64,000 bases of DNA. Origin: Minwuiaceae bacterium. GTDB lineage: Bacteria; Pseudomonadota; Alphaproteobacteria; Minwuiales; Minwuiaceae. The translations under genes were made by a program, and so were the position numbers. The stretch covers positions 1 through 64,000 of the forward strand of contig JANQEE010000060.1 of NCBI GenBank assembly GCA_028278525.1, read 5' to 3'. Positions 7,984 to 16,586 of the stretch are shown piece after piece; positions within the stretch are counted from its first letter, which is position 1, and each line of letters starts with the position of its first letter. The notes under the pieces were generated by a model. That model had not been told where the DNA came from. It saw only the letters and a program-made list of their open reading frames with translations, and did not search any database.

Positions 7984-9498
7984 TTATCCGGGCCGGCGAA
8001 CCCGGACGAGCAGGATAAGCGGCAGCACCGCGACGCAGGCCGCCGTATAGAGATAGAACGCGTTGAGGTTGCCGATCATCACCGCCTGACGGCCGATCTC
8101 GCCGCTCAGGGCCGCGAGGCCGGCGGCGTTGCCGGGGTCCCAGATGCCGATCGCCCAGGGGTAGGCCAGCACCTCGTTGAACGGGGTGATGAACTCGGTC
8201 AGCTCCGCATAGGAGATGTTGGCGGTGCGGATGATCATCGTCACCGACACGGAAATGAAGACGCTGGAGCCGAAGTTGCGCAGCAGGTGAAAGACCGCGG
8301 AGGCTTCCGCCAGAAAACGGCTATCCATGGTGGCGAAGGTCGCGACGGTGAGCGGCACCCAGATGAGGCCGACCGCGATGCCCTGCGCCAGACTGGCCAA
8401 ACCGACGTCGAAGGTGGAGACGTTGAGGTCGAAGCCGATCATGAACCAGCCGGACGCCGCCTGCAGCGCAAAGCCGACGATCATGCCGACGCGCGGGTCC
8501 AGCTTGGCGACGAACATGGCCAGGAAGAACCCGAGTACGGCGCCGACGCCGCGCGCCGCCAGCAGCATGCCGATGATCGAATCCGGAAAACCCATCTGCG
8601 CCTGAAGAAGCGGCGGCAGCAACACCATGGGCGTGAAGTTGAGCATGCCGTAGGCGAACACCAGCACCAGGCCGAGCGAATAGTTTCGGTCCAGCAGCAG
8701 GCCGAGGCGCAGAAACGGACGGGCGGTGGTCAGGCTGTGGGCGACGAAGATGTAGAAGGCGACGACGGCACAGGCCGCTTCGAGGACGATTTCCGTCGAA
8801 TCGAACCAGTCCAGGCGCTGGCCCCGGTCGAGCATCAATTGCAGGCTGATCACGGCCGCGGACAGCGCCAGAAAACCCGTCCAGTCCAGCCGAACGTCGG
8901 ACTCGCGGCCGCGGTCGGTCAGGAACACCCGAAGACCGGCGAGGGCGAGCATGCCGAACGGCACGATCATGAAGAACGCCCAGCGCCAATTGTAGAGTTC
9001 GCTTAAGAAACCGCCGAGCGTCGGTCCGATCGCCGGGCCGACCACCACGCCCATGCCGAAGATCGAGGTGGCGGTGCCGTGCAGCCGCTTCGGAAAGGTG
9101 TCGAGGATGATCGCCTGTCCCATCGGCACCAGGGGCGCGCCGAACGCCCCCTGCAGCACGCGATAGACCACCACCGCTCCGAGCGAGCCGGAAACGCCAC
9201 AGCCGATGGTCGCGAGCGTGAAGCCGAGAACGCCGTAGATCATCACGTTGCGGCGGCCGAACTTGGCCGCGAGCCAGCCGGTCATCGGCGTCACCACGGC
9301 GGTGGCGACGATGTTGAAGGTCATCACCCAGGCGATCTGGTCCTGGGTCGCGGACAGGCTGCCCTGCATCTGCGGCAGCAGCACGCTGACGACCATGATC
9401 GTCATGCCGTAGAGGGTCGTCGCCAGAACCACCGAAATCAGGATCATCGACCGCTGAAAGGGGGTCGTTTCGGTGGCAGCGATCGAAACAGTGGTCAT
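7984..9498 (-). CDS. MFS transporter, DHA2 (EmrB/QacA) drug-export family
   Basis: 504 residues, the length of 14-helix DHA2 exporters. Hydrophobic segments cover the whole protein. The TM1 region is followed by DQIAWVMTFNIVATA, loop motif A reads GWLAAKFGRRN, and motif C-like glycines lie in GVVVGPAIGPTLGG. It should export drugs or toxic metabolites by proton antiport in the inner membrane. EmrB proteins usually pair with an EmrA membrane-fusion partner, which is absent here. ATG 9498 is the first start. Confidence 0.88.
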   Translation of the reverse strand: MTTVSIAATETTPFQRSMILISVVLATTLYGMTIMVVSVLLPQMQGSLSATQDQIAWVMTFNIVATAVVTPMTGWLAAKFGRRNVMIYGVLGFTLATIGCGVSGSLGAVVVYRVLQGAFGAPLVPMGQAIILDTFPKRLHGTATSIFGMGVVVGPAIGPTLGGFLSELYNWRWAFFMIVPFGMLALAGLRVFLTDRGRESDVRLDWTGFLALSAAVISLQLMLDRGQRLDWFDSTEIVLEAACAVVAFYIFVAHSLTTARPFLRLGLLLDRNYSLGLVLVFAYGMLNFTPMVLLPPLLQAQMGFPDSIIGMLLAARGVGAVLGFFLAMFVAKLDPRVGMIVGFALQAASGWFMIGFDLNVSTFDVGLASLAQGIAVGLIWVPLTVATFATMDSRFLAEASAVFHLLRNFGSSVFISVSVTMIIRTANISYAELTEFITPFNEVLAYPWAIGIWDPGNAAGLAALSGEIGRQAVMIGNLNAFYLYTAACVAVLPLILLVRVRRPG

Positions 9499-9735
9499 GG
9501 CGAAGGCGAGTACTCGAAATTACGGGGCCGCAACGCTTCAGAATAAATCACCGGCCCGTTCGGGCCAACGCGACGAAACCGGGACGATGCCTCGGAAAAT
9601 GCCGACATTGTCTCCGATTACGGTGCTGGCGTACTATTGCAATGCAGCATCGAAGACGACCAAGCTTCGGCTGAACCGAGTCCGGCGCCAAAGTCCGGGC
9701 CGAATAGAACAACCACTGAACAGGGATCAAGGCAG

Positions 9736-10908
9736 ATGAACCAATCGGAATTTACGCGCCGGCTCTTCATGCAGGGCATGGCCGGCGTCGCGGGCGCGAC
9801 CGCCGCCGGCGGCATCTTCGGCGCCGCGGCGGCGGAGGGCGAGGCTTTACGCTTCTGGGCGCCGGGCATCGCCAAGGTGGCCGCCAAGGATTTCAGCGCC
9901 ATGGCGGCGCAGGCCGGCATCGGGATCAACAACATCGCCAAAAGCGCCCGCGCCGACGAGGCGATCCAGAAGATGGTGGTTGGCGACGGCCAGAAGCTGT
10001 TCGACGCGCTGACCGACAACGGCGGCGGCATGGAAGACGCCATGGCCGAGAACAAGGCTGTGGTGCCGCTGGACACCGCGAAGATCCCGAACTGGGCCAA
10101 CATCCTGCCGGACTACAACGAAGGCGGCGCGGCGGCGGAGACGATCCGTTACGAGGGCAAGGTCTATGCCGTGCCCTACATCTCCAACGCCGATTCGATG
10201 GCCTACAACTACGACGAACTCGGCTTCCACCCGGATAGCTGGGGCGTGATGTTCGATTCCCAGTTCAAGGGACGCGTGGCGCTGCAGAACGACTACGGGC
10301 CGACGCTGACAAACGTGGCGATCTACCTGAAGGAAAGCGGCAAGATCGAGATCGACAATCCGTCGGACATGAATCCGAAAGAGGTCAAGGCGGTCTGCGA
10401 ATTCCTGATCGACCACAAGAAGAAGGGGCAGTTCCGCACTTTCTGGGACGGCTTCCAGAACGGTGTCGACCTGCTGGCGAGCAAGGAAGTGGTGATGTCG
10501 TCCTGCTGGGAGCCGATCCAGCTGGTCGCCCGCAAGAAGGGCGCCAACATCCATTACGGCACCATGAAGGAAGGCCACCAGACCTGGAACAACGTGCTGA
10601 TGTTCACCAAGGGCGGCCGGCAGCGCGGCATGGACGAGGCCTTCTACAAGCTGGCCAACGTCTATTTGTCGCCGTGGTTCGGCGCGCGCACGCTGGCGAC
10701 CTTCGGCTTCGCGCCGCAGATGACCGGCGTCGACGACTACCTGAACGCCAACACCGAGGACTTCGACGAGGCGGCGCGGGAGCGGCTGCTCGACATCCTC
10801 AACCGCAAGCAGCAGCGCTACGCGGTCAAGGGCAATTCGTGGCAGAACGTGTTCCCGACCCATATCCGGGAGTACCTGGATTGGTGGAGCCGGCTGCAAG
10901 CGGCCTGA
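9736..10908 (+). CDS. ABC transporter substrate-binding protein, spermidine/putrescine (PotD) type, Tat-exported
   Basis: 390 residues. The N-terminus EFTRRLFMQGMAGVAG is a twin-arginine signal followed by an Ala/Gly-rich hydrophobic stretch, so export should be folded via Tat. The mature part belongs to extracellular solute-binding family 8 (polyamine, Fe3+, quaternary amines). It is the first gene of a complete importer: two permeases and an ATPase follow on the same strand. The start at 9736 has GGCAG upstream; the frame extends to 9637 without a better signal. The ligand is not evident; the enzymes downstream suggest a methylated or quaternary compound rather than a simple polyamine. Confidence 0.88.
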   Translation: MNQSEFTRRLFMQGMAGVAGATAAGGIFGAAAAEGEALRFWAPGIAKVAAKDFSAMAAQAGIGINNIAKSARADEAIQKMVVGDGQKLFDALTDNGGGMEDAMAENKAVVPLDTAKIPNWANILPDYNEGGAAAETIRYEGKVYAVPYISNADSMAYNYDELGFHPDSWGVMFDSQFKGRVALQNDYGPTLTNVAIYLKESGKIEIDNPSDMNPKEVKAVCEFLIDHKKKGQFRTFWDGFQNGVDLLASKEVVMSSCWEPIQLVARKKGANIHYGTMKEGHQTWNNVLMFTKGGRQRGMDEAFYKLANVYLSPWFGARTLATFGFAPQMTGVDDYLNANTEDFDEAARERLLDILNRKQQRYAVKGNSWQNVFPTHIREYLDWWSRLQAA

Positions 10909-10912
10909 CGGC

Positions 10913-11854
10913 GTGACCGCGGAAACATCGCCCGCCATAGAGCCGCCGGCGGGGCGCGGCCGCGACATCGCGGCCAAGCCCCGCTGGCGGCGCTTCCTTA
11001 CCGGCGAAGACGGGATTCAGAAGGTCGTCTTCTATATCCCGCTGGTCTTCATGACCCTGTTCTTCGCGCTGCCGGTGGCGCTGACCCTGGTTTGGAGCGT
11101 GTTCGAGCGCACCCGGTTCTGGATGGAGCCGGGCTTCACGCTGTTCGCCTACGAGACCTTCTTCACCTCGGCCAGGGCGGAGAATTTCCTGCACGCCATG
11201 ATGCATTCGGCGGGCGCGGTCGTGATCTCGTTCGTGCTCGGCTTTCCCATTGCGGTGTTCGTACGCCGGCGGGTGCCGGAGATCGCCCAGCACCGGGTGA
11301 TCCTGCTGTTCATCCTGCCGTTCATGATCTCCGAACTGATCCGGATCTTCGCGCTGCGTCCGGTGTTGAGCCGGCACGGCCTGCTGAACAGTTTCCTGAT
11401 GGATATCGGCGTGATCTCGGAGCCGATCTCGGCGATCCTGTTCACGCCGCTCGGCGTGGTGATCGGCGAGGTGCTGTCGTTCCTGCCGTTCATGGTGTTC
11501 TCCGGCTTCCTGGCGATGGAAGCGGTGCAGAAATACGTCTTCGAGGTCTGCGACGATCTCGGCGCCGGGACGGTCAGCACCTTCAAGGACATCATCGTGC
11601 CGCTGGCGGCGCCCGGCATCTTCGCCGGCAGCGTGTTCATCTTCGTCAACGGGTTGGGCGTCGGGCTGATCCCGAACATCCTGGGCGGCCCGGGCGCGAC
11701 CAATGCCGGGTCCATCGTGTTCGAATCCATAGTCGCTTTGGACTTCCCGCTCGCCATGGCGGTCAGCGCGATCATGATCGTGACGCTGATGGCGCTGCTC
11801 TATATCGGGCACAGGCTGTTCGACCTGACGCGTATTCTGGAGCCGATAAGCTGA
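10913..11854 (+). CDS. ABC transporter permease, PotB/PotH type
   Basis: 313 residues with about six transmembrane segments, the first at FYIPLVFMTLFFALPVALTL. The EAA coupling loop appears as EVCDDLGAGTVSTFKDIIVP, followed by PGIFAGSVF. This is the first of two inner-membrane subunits that pass the ligand from the 9736 binding protein. It starts with GTG four bases after that gene's stop, so translation is probably coupled. The N-terminal 30 residues are hydrophilic and cytoplasmic. Confidence 0.88.
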   Translation: MTAETSPAIEPPAGRGRDIAAKPRWRRFLTGEDGIQKVVFYIPLVFMTLFFALPVALTLVWSVFERTRFWMEPGFTLFAYETFFTSARAENFLHAMMHSAGAVVISFVLGFPIAVFVRRRVPEIAQHRVILLFILPFMISELIRIFALRPVLSRHGLLNSFLMDIGVISEPISAILFTPLGVVIGEVLSFLPFMVFSGFLAMEAVQKYVFEVCDDLGAGTVSTFKDIIVPLAAPGIFAGSVFIFVNGLGVGLIPNILGGPGATNAGSIVFESIVALDFPLAMAVSAIMIVTLMALLYIGHRLFDLTRILEPIS

Positions 11855-11910
11855 TGGGGGTGGGATACGTGAATTGGACCTGTGGCACCGCACCTTTGCC
11901 CAAAGAAGCC

Positions 11911-12036
11911 CTCGCCCCCTTGAGGGGGAGAGGGTTGGGTGAGGGGGTGATCGGCGTTGATTTGCAAATCCCGACGAGCGTGCCGGGGGATGGACCCCCC
12001 TCACCCTACCCTCTCCCCCCACAAGTGTGGGGAGAT
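11911..12036. repeat. Palindromic intergenic repeat inserted inside the ABC operon
   Basis: The 211 bases between the two permease genes hold a palindromic element. The G-rich arm with GAGAGGGTTGGGTGAGGGG (around 11928-11946) is mirrored by CCCCTCACCCTACCCTCTC (around 11997-12015), with smaller flanking stems CCCCCTTGAGGGGG and CCCCACAAGTGTGGGG. Repeats of this ccctcaccct kind are scattered in many GC-rich proteobacterial genomes. Here it splits an otherwise tight operon and could lower expression of the second permease. Confidence 0.8.
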
Positions 12037-12065
12037 GGAAACAATGGGGCGTCTGGGGGTCTGTC

Positions 12066-12953
12066 ATGATGGACACTTACGCCAATCCCTGGGCCTATCG
12101 CGCGCAGTGGGCGTATCTGCTGATCATCGTCGGCGCGCTGATGGCGCCGGTGTTCTACACGATCTATATCTCGTTCAACGAGCACGGCTTCGGCGCGCAG
12201 ATCTACGACTTCACCTGGGACTGGTACGTGGTGCTGTTCCGGAATCAACAGATCATCGATTCGCTGTCATGGACCGCGTATCTGGGCGCGGCGACCATCC
12301 TGACGGCGGTGCCGATGGGCCTGATCGCCGCCAAGTACTACAAGCGGACGCGGCACAAGGTGGTGTTCGTCACCCTGATGCTGTCGCCGCTGTTCGTGCC
12401 GGCCGACATTCTGGGATCCGCCCTGCTGGTGTACTTCAAGAACCTGAACCGGGCGTTCGAATGGCTGGGCGACAGCCTGGGGGTCACCTGGTTTTACGGC
12501 TGGTTCGAGTTGGGCTTTTTCACCGCGCTGGTCGGGCTGATCCTGTGGACGGTGCCCTACGCCTTCGTCGTCATCCTGATCACGATGTCGCGGTACCGCG
12601 TGCAGCAGACGGAGGCGGCGCGGAGCTGCGGCGCGACCGCCTGGCAAGCGTTCTGGCAGATCGAATTCCCGCAGATCCGGGTCGGCGTGTTCAGCGCCAG
12701 CGCGTTCGTTTTCATCCTGTCGTTCAACGAATACACCCGGACCAGCCTGCTGAAGGGCGGCTTCGACACCTTCACCACGGTGCTGATCTCGCACATGTTC
12801 AATACCGGCATGTCCGGCGATTCCTATGCGATGGGCGGGCTGGTCAGCGTGATTTCCATGGCCGTGATCGGCGCCGTGCTGGTCTATACCCTGGCCAAGG
12901 CGGAGAGGCTGGAGCGCGAGGCGCGCGCCAAGGCCGAACCAGTGGCAGCCTGA
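12066..12953 (+). CDS. ABC transporter permease, PotC/PotI type
   Basis: 295 residues, about six membrane segments (first at WAYLLIIVGALMAPVFYTIY). The EAA loop reads EAARSCGATAWQAFWQIEFP. It is the second permease of the importer that begins at 9736. The start is one of two adjacent ATGs (12066 or 12069) after a GGGGG run. The longer frame back to 12027 lies in the repeat and is ignored. The ATPase gene follows after 21 bases. Confidence 0.88.
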   Translation: MMDTYANPWAYRAQWAYLLIIVGALMAPVFYTIYISFNEHGFGAQIYDFTWDWYVVLFRNQQIIDSLSWTAYLGAATILTAVPMGLIAAKYYKRTRHKVVFVTLMLSPLFVPADILGSALLVYFKNLNRAFEWLGDSLGVTWFYGWFELGFFTALVGLILWTVPYAFVVILITMSRYRVQQTEAARSCGATAWQAFWQIEFPQIRVGVFSASAFVFILSFNEYTRTSLLKGGFDTFTTVLISHMFNTGMSGDSYAMGGLVSVISMAVIGAVLVYTLAKAERLEREARAKAEPVAA

Positions 12954-12974
12954 GATTAAGGAATACCGAAACCC

Positions 12975-14072
12975 GTGAGCCAAAACGCAGACAACGCCGT
13001 CGAGGTTATCGACCTTTCGAAAAACTACGGGCCGGTCGCGGCGCTGAAGGAAGTCAGCTTCTCGATCGAGAGCGGCAAGTATTTCGTGCTGCTGGGACCG
13101 AGCGGCGGCGGCAAGACGACGCTGCTCAGGCTGATCGGGGGTTTTATCAAGCCGAGCGCCGGCACGGTGCTGCTGCACGGGCGGGACGTCACCGACCTGG
13201 CGCCGAACGAGCGGCCGACATCGATGGTGTTCCAAAGCTACGCCCTGTTCCCGCATATGAGCGTCGCCAAGAATGTCGGCTACGGCCTGAAGCTCCGCCG
13301 CATGCGCAAGGCGGAACTGGACGAACGGGTCGAAGAAATGCTGGCGATGGTCGGCCTGGAGGGTTATGGCGCGCGCATGCCGCACGAGTTGTCGGGCGGC
13401 CAACAACAACGGGTGCAGCTTGCCCGGTCCCTGGTGCTGCAATCCGACGTGCTGCTGCTGGACGAGCCGTTGGCGGCGCTGGACGCCAAGCTGCGCAAGG
13501 ATATGTGCCTGGAACTCAAACGCATCCAGGAGAAAGTCGGTATCACCTTTATCCACGTCACCCACAACCAGGAAGAGGCGATGACCGTGGCCGACCGCAT
13601 CGCCATCGTCGCCGGCGGCGAACTGGTCGAGCAAGGCGCGCCGCGCGACGTGTACGAGCGGCCGGTGCGCCGGTTCACCGCCGACTTCATCGGCGAGAAC
13701 AACCTGTTCGACGGCCGGGTTACGAAGACCGGCGGCAACGCGGCGACCGTCGATCTGGATTTCGCCACGGTGCAGGCCTTGAACGGCAACGGGCTGGCCG
13801 CCGGCCAAGCGGTGGCGCTCTCGATCCGCTCTGAACTGCTGGGCCTGTTGACGCCGGCGGACGCGGAGAACGGCGGGCTGCAAACCATTCCCGCGGAATA
13901 TCTGGAAGAGGTTTATCTCGGCCTGACCACATCGCATCTGGTCAGGCTGCCGAACGGGCAGGAGATCATGGTGCGGACCCTGTCGAACGGCGAGGCGGCG
14001 GCAACCTTCGAACCGGGACAGACTGTGACCGTCGGCTGGAAGACCGAGGCGGCCAGGCTGCATCCCGACTGA
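12975..14072 (+). CDS. ABC transporter ATP-binding protein, PotA/FbpC type
   Basis: 365 residues. Walker A is GPSGGGKTT (near residue 41), the signature LSGGQQQR, Walker B VLLLDEPLAALD, and the switch histidine lies in FIHVTHNQEEA. A C-terminal TOBE region follows (about residues 280-365). It powers the 9736-12953 importer. It starts with GTG at 12975; AAGGAA lies 13 bases upstream. Its stop is two bases from the stop of the convergent GntR gene, with no terminator between them. Confidence 0.9.
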   Translation: MSQNADNAVEVIDLSKNYGPVAALKEVSFSIESGKYFVLLGPSGGGKTTLLRLIGGFIKPSAGTVLLHGRDVTDLAPNERPTSMVFQSYALFPHMSVAKNVGYGLKLRRMRKAELDERVEEMLAMVGLEGYGARMPHELSGGQQQRVQLARSLVLQSDVLLLDEPLAALDAKLRKDMCLELKRIQEKVGITFIHVTHNQEEAMTVADRIAIVAGGELVEQGAPRDVYERPVRRFTADFIGENNLFDGRVTKTGGNAATVDLDFATVQALNGNGLAAGQAVALSIRSELLGLLTPADAENGGLQTIPAEYLEEVYLGLTTSHLVRLPNGQEIMVRTLSNGEAAATFEPGQTVTVGWKTEAARLHPD

Positions 14073-14073
14073 G

Positions 14074-14763
14074 TCAGGCGCTGCGGCGGGTGTCGAAATT
14101 CAACGTCGAGCGGGCGAAGGCTTCGAGGTAGTCCATCACCCGGTCCGATGCCGCCGCCGCGGCATCCGGGTCGCCGGAGGCGATGGCCCGCAGACGGTCG
14201 ACATGGACGGCCGCGGCTTCGGTAAGCACGGCATGGTCGCGGTAGTAAGCATGCCAGAAGCGGCGCGACAGCCCATGCAGCAATCCGAGCGCCGCCTCGG
14301 CATACCCGTTGTCGGCGGCTTCGACGGGCAGGCTGTGGAACTCCCTGCCCGCGCGGGTAAACGCCATGCCGTCGTCGGCCGCCGCCGCGGCGATGATCTC
14401 TTCCGCCAGGTCGCGCATGCGCTGCCGCTGGGCCGGACTGGCGCGCCGCGCCGCGTTCCGCGCCACCAGCCGTTCCAACTCGCGGCGGGTTTCCAGAAGC
14501 TTGAGATGGTGGCCCAGATTGATCTCGGTCACGACCACGCCGCGCCGCGGCAGAATGGCGACAAGGCCGTCCCGCTCCAGCCGCTGCAAGGCTTCGCGGA
14601 TCGGCGTGCGGCCGAAGCCGAGCTTCCGCCCCAACACGGCCTCCGACAGGATCGCGCCTGGCGGCAGCGCCTGCGTCACGATCATTTCTTCGAGCCGGCC
14701 ATAGGCCTGCTGACCAAGCGTATCCTGCACCGTTCCAATCCTGACATACGGTTGGGTTGACAA
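14074..14763 (-). CDS. GntR family transcriptional regulator, FadR/FCD subfamily
   Basis: 229 residues. The N-terminal winged helix-turn-helix carries GRTPIREALQRLERDGLV and RRGVVVTE, and the C-terminal helical FCD ligand-binding domain includes EFHSL and the HVDRLRAI helix. FCD proteins usually repress the catabolic genes beside them and are released by a pathway intermediate. It lies between the ABC importer and the divergent PhyH operon, so it probably controls one or both. The start is TTG at 14763, which overlaps a TTGACA box; an internal GTG a few codons later is possible. Confidence 0.88.
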   Translation of the reverse strand: MSTQPYVRIGTVQDTLGQQAYGRLEEMIVTQALPPGAILSEAVLGRKLGFGRTPIREALQRLERDGLVAILPRRGVVVTEINLGHHLKLLETRRELERLVARNAARRASPAQRQRMRDLAEEIIAAAAADDGMAFTRAGREFHSLPVEAADNGYAEAALGLLHGLSRRFWHAYYRDHAVLTEAAAVHVDRLRAIASGDPDAAAAASDRVMDYLEAFARSTLNFDTRRSA

Positions 14764-14788
14764 CTAATATATCAGAAGATCATGATAT
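14757..14788 (+). promoter_or_regulatory. Putative promoter and GntR operator before the PhyH operon
   Basis: A perfect TTGACA (14757-14762) lies 18 bases before CATGAT (14781-14786), a plausible sigma-70 promoter reading toward the PhyH gene. An inverted repeat ATATCA / TGATAT with an 8-base spacer (14769-14788) overlaps the -10 box, the position expected for a repressor site. The local AT-richness contrasts with the coding DNA on both sides. Assignment to the adjacent GntR protein is inference. Confidence 0.5.
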
Positions 14789-14868
14789 TGCCAGGGGCGC
14801 GTTGCGTCGGAGTCCGGCCCCAACCGTGAAACCCGAAGACGCAACGCCCGGCCAACGAGGGAACGACC

Positions 14869-15702
14869 ATGCCGAAGCTGCTGACCGAAGCCGAGATCGA
14901 GCGCTACGACCACGACGGGTTCCACTTTCCGATCCGGGTCATGCCGCGTGAAGAGGCGCTGGCCTACCGGGCCAAGCTGGAGGCTTACGAAGCCGAAACC
15001 GGTGGGCCGATCCAATCCAACATGCGCCACAAGGTGCATCTGCTGTTCGGCTGGGCCAACGAACTGGTGCGGCACCCGAAGATCCTGGACGCGGTGGAGG
15101 ACATCATCGGCCCCAACATCCTGTGCTGGGCAACCAACTTCTTCATCAAGGAAGCGAACGACCCGGGTTTCGTATCGTGGCACCAGGACGCGACCTACTG
15201 GGGCCTGGAACCGGACGACGTGATCACCGCCTGGCTGGCGATGAGCGACGCGCCGGTGGAGAGCGGCGCCATGAAATTCGTGCCCGGCAGTCACAAGTGG
15301 ACGCAGTTGCCACACAAGGACACCTTCCACGAACACAACCTGCTAAGCCGGGGCCAGGAAATCGCAGTCGAGGTCGACGAAAGGGATGGCCAATTCGTAC
15401 CGTTGCAGGCGGGCGAGATTTCGCTGCACCACGTAAAACTGGTGCACGGCTCCGCGCCCAACACGACCGACGACCGGCGGATCGGCCTGGCGATCCGTTA
15501 CATCCCGACCAACGTGCGGCAGATCAACGTGCGCGATTCGGCGATGCTGGTCCGCGGCAGCGATGCCTTCGGCCATTTCGATCCCGAGCCCGACCCGGTC
15601 CACGACCTGGACGAGGCAGCCCTGGCGGCGCACGCCGACGCCATGCAGCGGATGGTGCAGGGCCTTTACAAAGGCACCGACAAGACGGAATTCCGCGCAT
15701 GA
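14869..15702 (+). CDS. Phytanoyl-CoA dioxygenase (PhyH) family Fe(II)/2-oxoglutarate oxygenase
   Basis: 277 residues. The iron facial triad is visible as WHQDATYW (His-x-Asp, near residues 104-106) and the distal His in VHGSAPN, with the 2-oxoglutarate-binding Arg in RRIGLAIRY. That supports a hydroxylase rather than a halogenase, because the Asp is kept. It should hydroxylate a small substrate in the cytoplasm at the cost of O2 and 2-oxoglutarate. It leads an operon with a CitE-like lyase and a DmdA-like protein, so hydroxylation of the imported compound as a first catabolic step is plausible. The substrate is unknown. Confidence 0.88.
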   Translation: MPKLLTEAEIERYDHDGFHFPIRVMPREEALAYRAKLEAYEAETGGPIQSNMRHKVHLLFGWANELVRHPKILDAVEDIIGPNILCWATNFFIKEANDPGFVSWHQDATYWGLEPDDVITAWLAMSDAPVESGAMKFVPGSHKWTQLPHKDTFHEHNLLSRGQEIAVEVDERDGQFVPLQAGEISLHHVKLVHGSAPNTTDDRRIGLAIRYIPTNVRQINVRDSAMLVRGSDAFGHFDPEPDPVHDLDEAALAAHADAMQRMVQGLYKGTDKTEFRA

Positions 15703-16571
15703 CGGCGCCGAGCCTGCAGCCGCGCCGCAGCCTGATCTTCGCACCCGGCAACAAGCCGGAGATGTTCCCGAAAGCACTGGCGACCGGCGCCGACATCGTC
15801 TGTATCGACATGGAGGACGCGATCGCGCCGGCGCACAAAGACGAGGCGCGCGTCAAAACGCTGGCGTTGTTCGAGACGCCGCAGGCCGACGACGGTGTCG
15901 AACGCGTGGTGCGGATCAACTGCCTGCGCACGGCCGACGGCATGCGCGATGCGCTGGCGCTGACCGAGACCAAAACGCCGCCGCCCGCGATCATGCTGCC
16001 GAAGGTCAAGACGGCCGACGAGGTGCGGCTGCTGGACGACATGCTGAGCGACGGGCCTGCATCCGGCGTTCGCTTCCATGTCATCATCGAAAGCAACGAT
16101 GGCCTGAACGCCGCCTATGACATCGCGCAAAGCTGCGGGCGGATCGACGCGCTGCTGTTCGGCGGCGTCGACATGGCGGCGGAACTGAGGGCGGAGACCA
16201 ACTGGGACAGCCTGCTGTATGCCCGCGCCCGGGTGGCGCACGCCGCCGCCGGCGCGGAGATCGACCTGATCGACGTGCCCTATCTGGACCTGAACGACAT
16301 GGACGGCATGGTGCGCGAGGCGAAATCCGCGGCGGCGCTGGGCTTCACCGGCAAAGGCGCGATCCACCCGAAGCAGATCGCCGTATTGAACGAGTGCTTC
16401 AGCCCGTCGGCGGAGGAGATCGAACAGGCGCGCCGCATTATCCGCGCCTTCGAGGAAAGCGATAGCGGGCTGGTGGTGATCGATGGCAAACTGATTGAGA
16501 AGCCGGTGCTCAGGTCGATGTACCGGGTTGTCGCAATCGCCGAGCGGATCGGAGCAACCGCCTCGGCCTGA
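15699..16571 (+). CDS. HpcH/HpaI aldolase / citrate lyase beta-subunit (CitE-like) family protein
   Basis: 290 residues. CitE-family marks include RRSLIFAPGNKPEMF at the start, CIDMEDAI (Mg-binding Glu/Asp), and KGAIHPKQI near the C-terminus. Relatives are malyl-CoA, beta-methylmalyl-CoA and citramalyl-CoA lyases or thioesterases, which cleave or hydrolyse CoA esters. Its ATG overlaps the PhyH stop by four bases (ATGA), so the two are translationally coupled. Within this operon it may release a C2 or C3 unit from a CoA ester, but the substrate is inference only. Confidence 0.85.
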   Translation: MTAPSLQPRRSLIFAPGNKPEMFPKALATGADIVCIDMEDAIAPAHKDEARVKTLALFETPQADDGVERVVRINCLRTADGMRDALALTETKTPPPAIMLPKVKTADEVRLLDDMLSDGPASGVRFHVIIESNDGLNAAYDIAQSCGRIDALLFGGVDMAAELRAETNWDSLLYARARVAHAAAGAEIDLIDVPYLDLNDMDGMVREAKSAAALGFTGKGAIHPKQIAVLNECFSPSAEEIEQARRIIRAFEESDSGLVVIDGKLIEKPVLRSMYRVVAIAERIGATASA

Positions 16572-16586
16572 TCAGGGTCGCGCGCG

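Noticed and set aside
11957-13834. Long plus-strand frame across the second permease and ATPase
   Set aside because: It is in a different phase from both genes, with Arg/Gly-rich shadow composition typical of GC-rich antisense or off-frame reading.
12267-14063. 598-residue minus-strand frame
   Set aside because: Antisense to the ATPase and permease; no recognisable domain.
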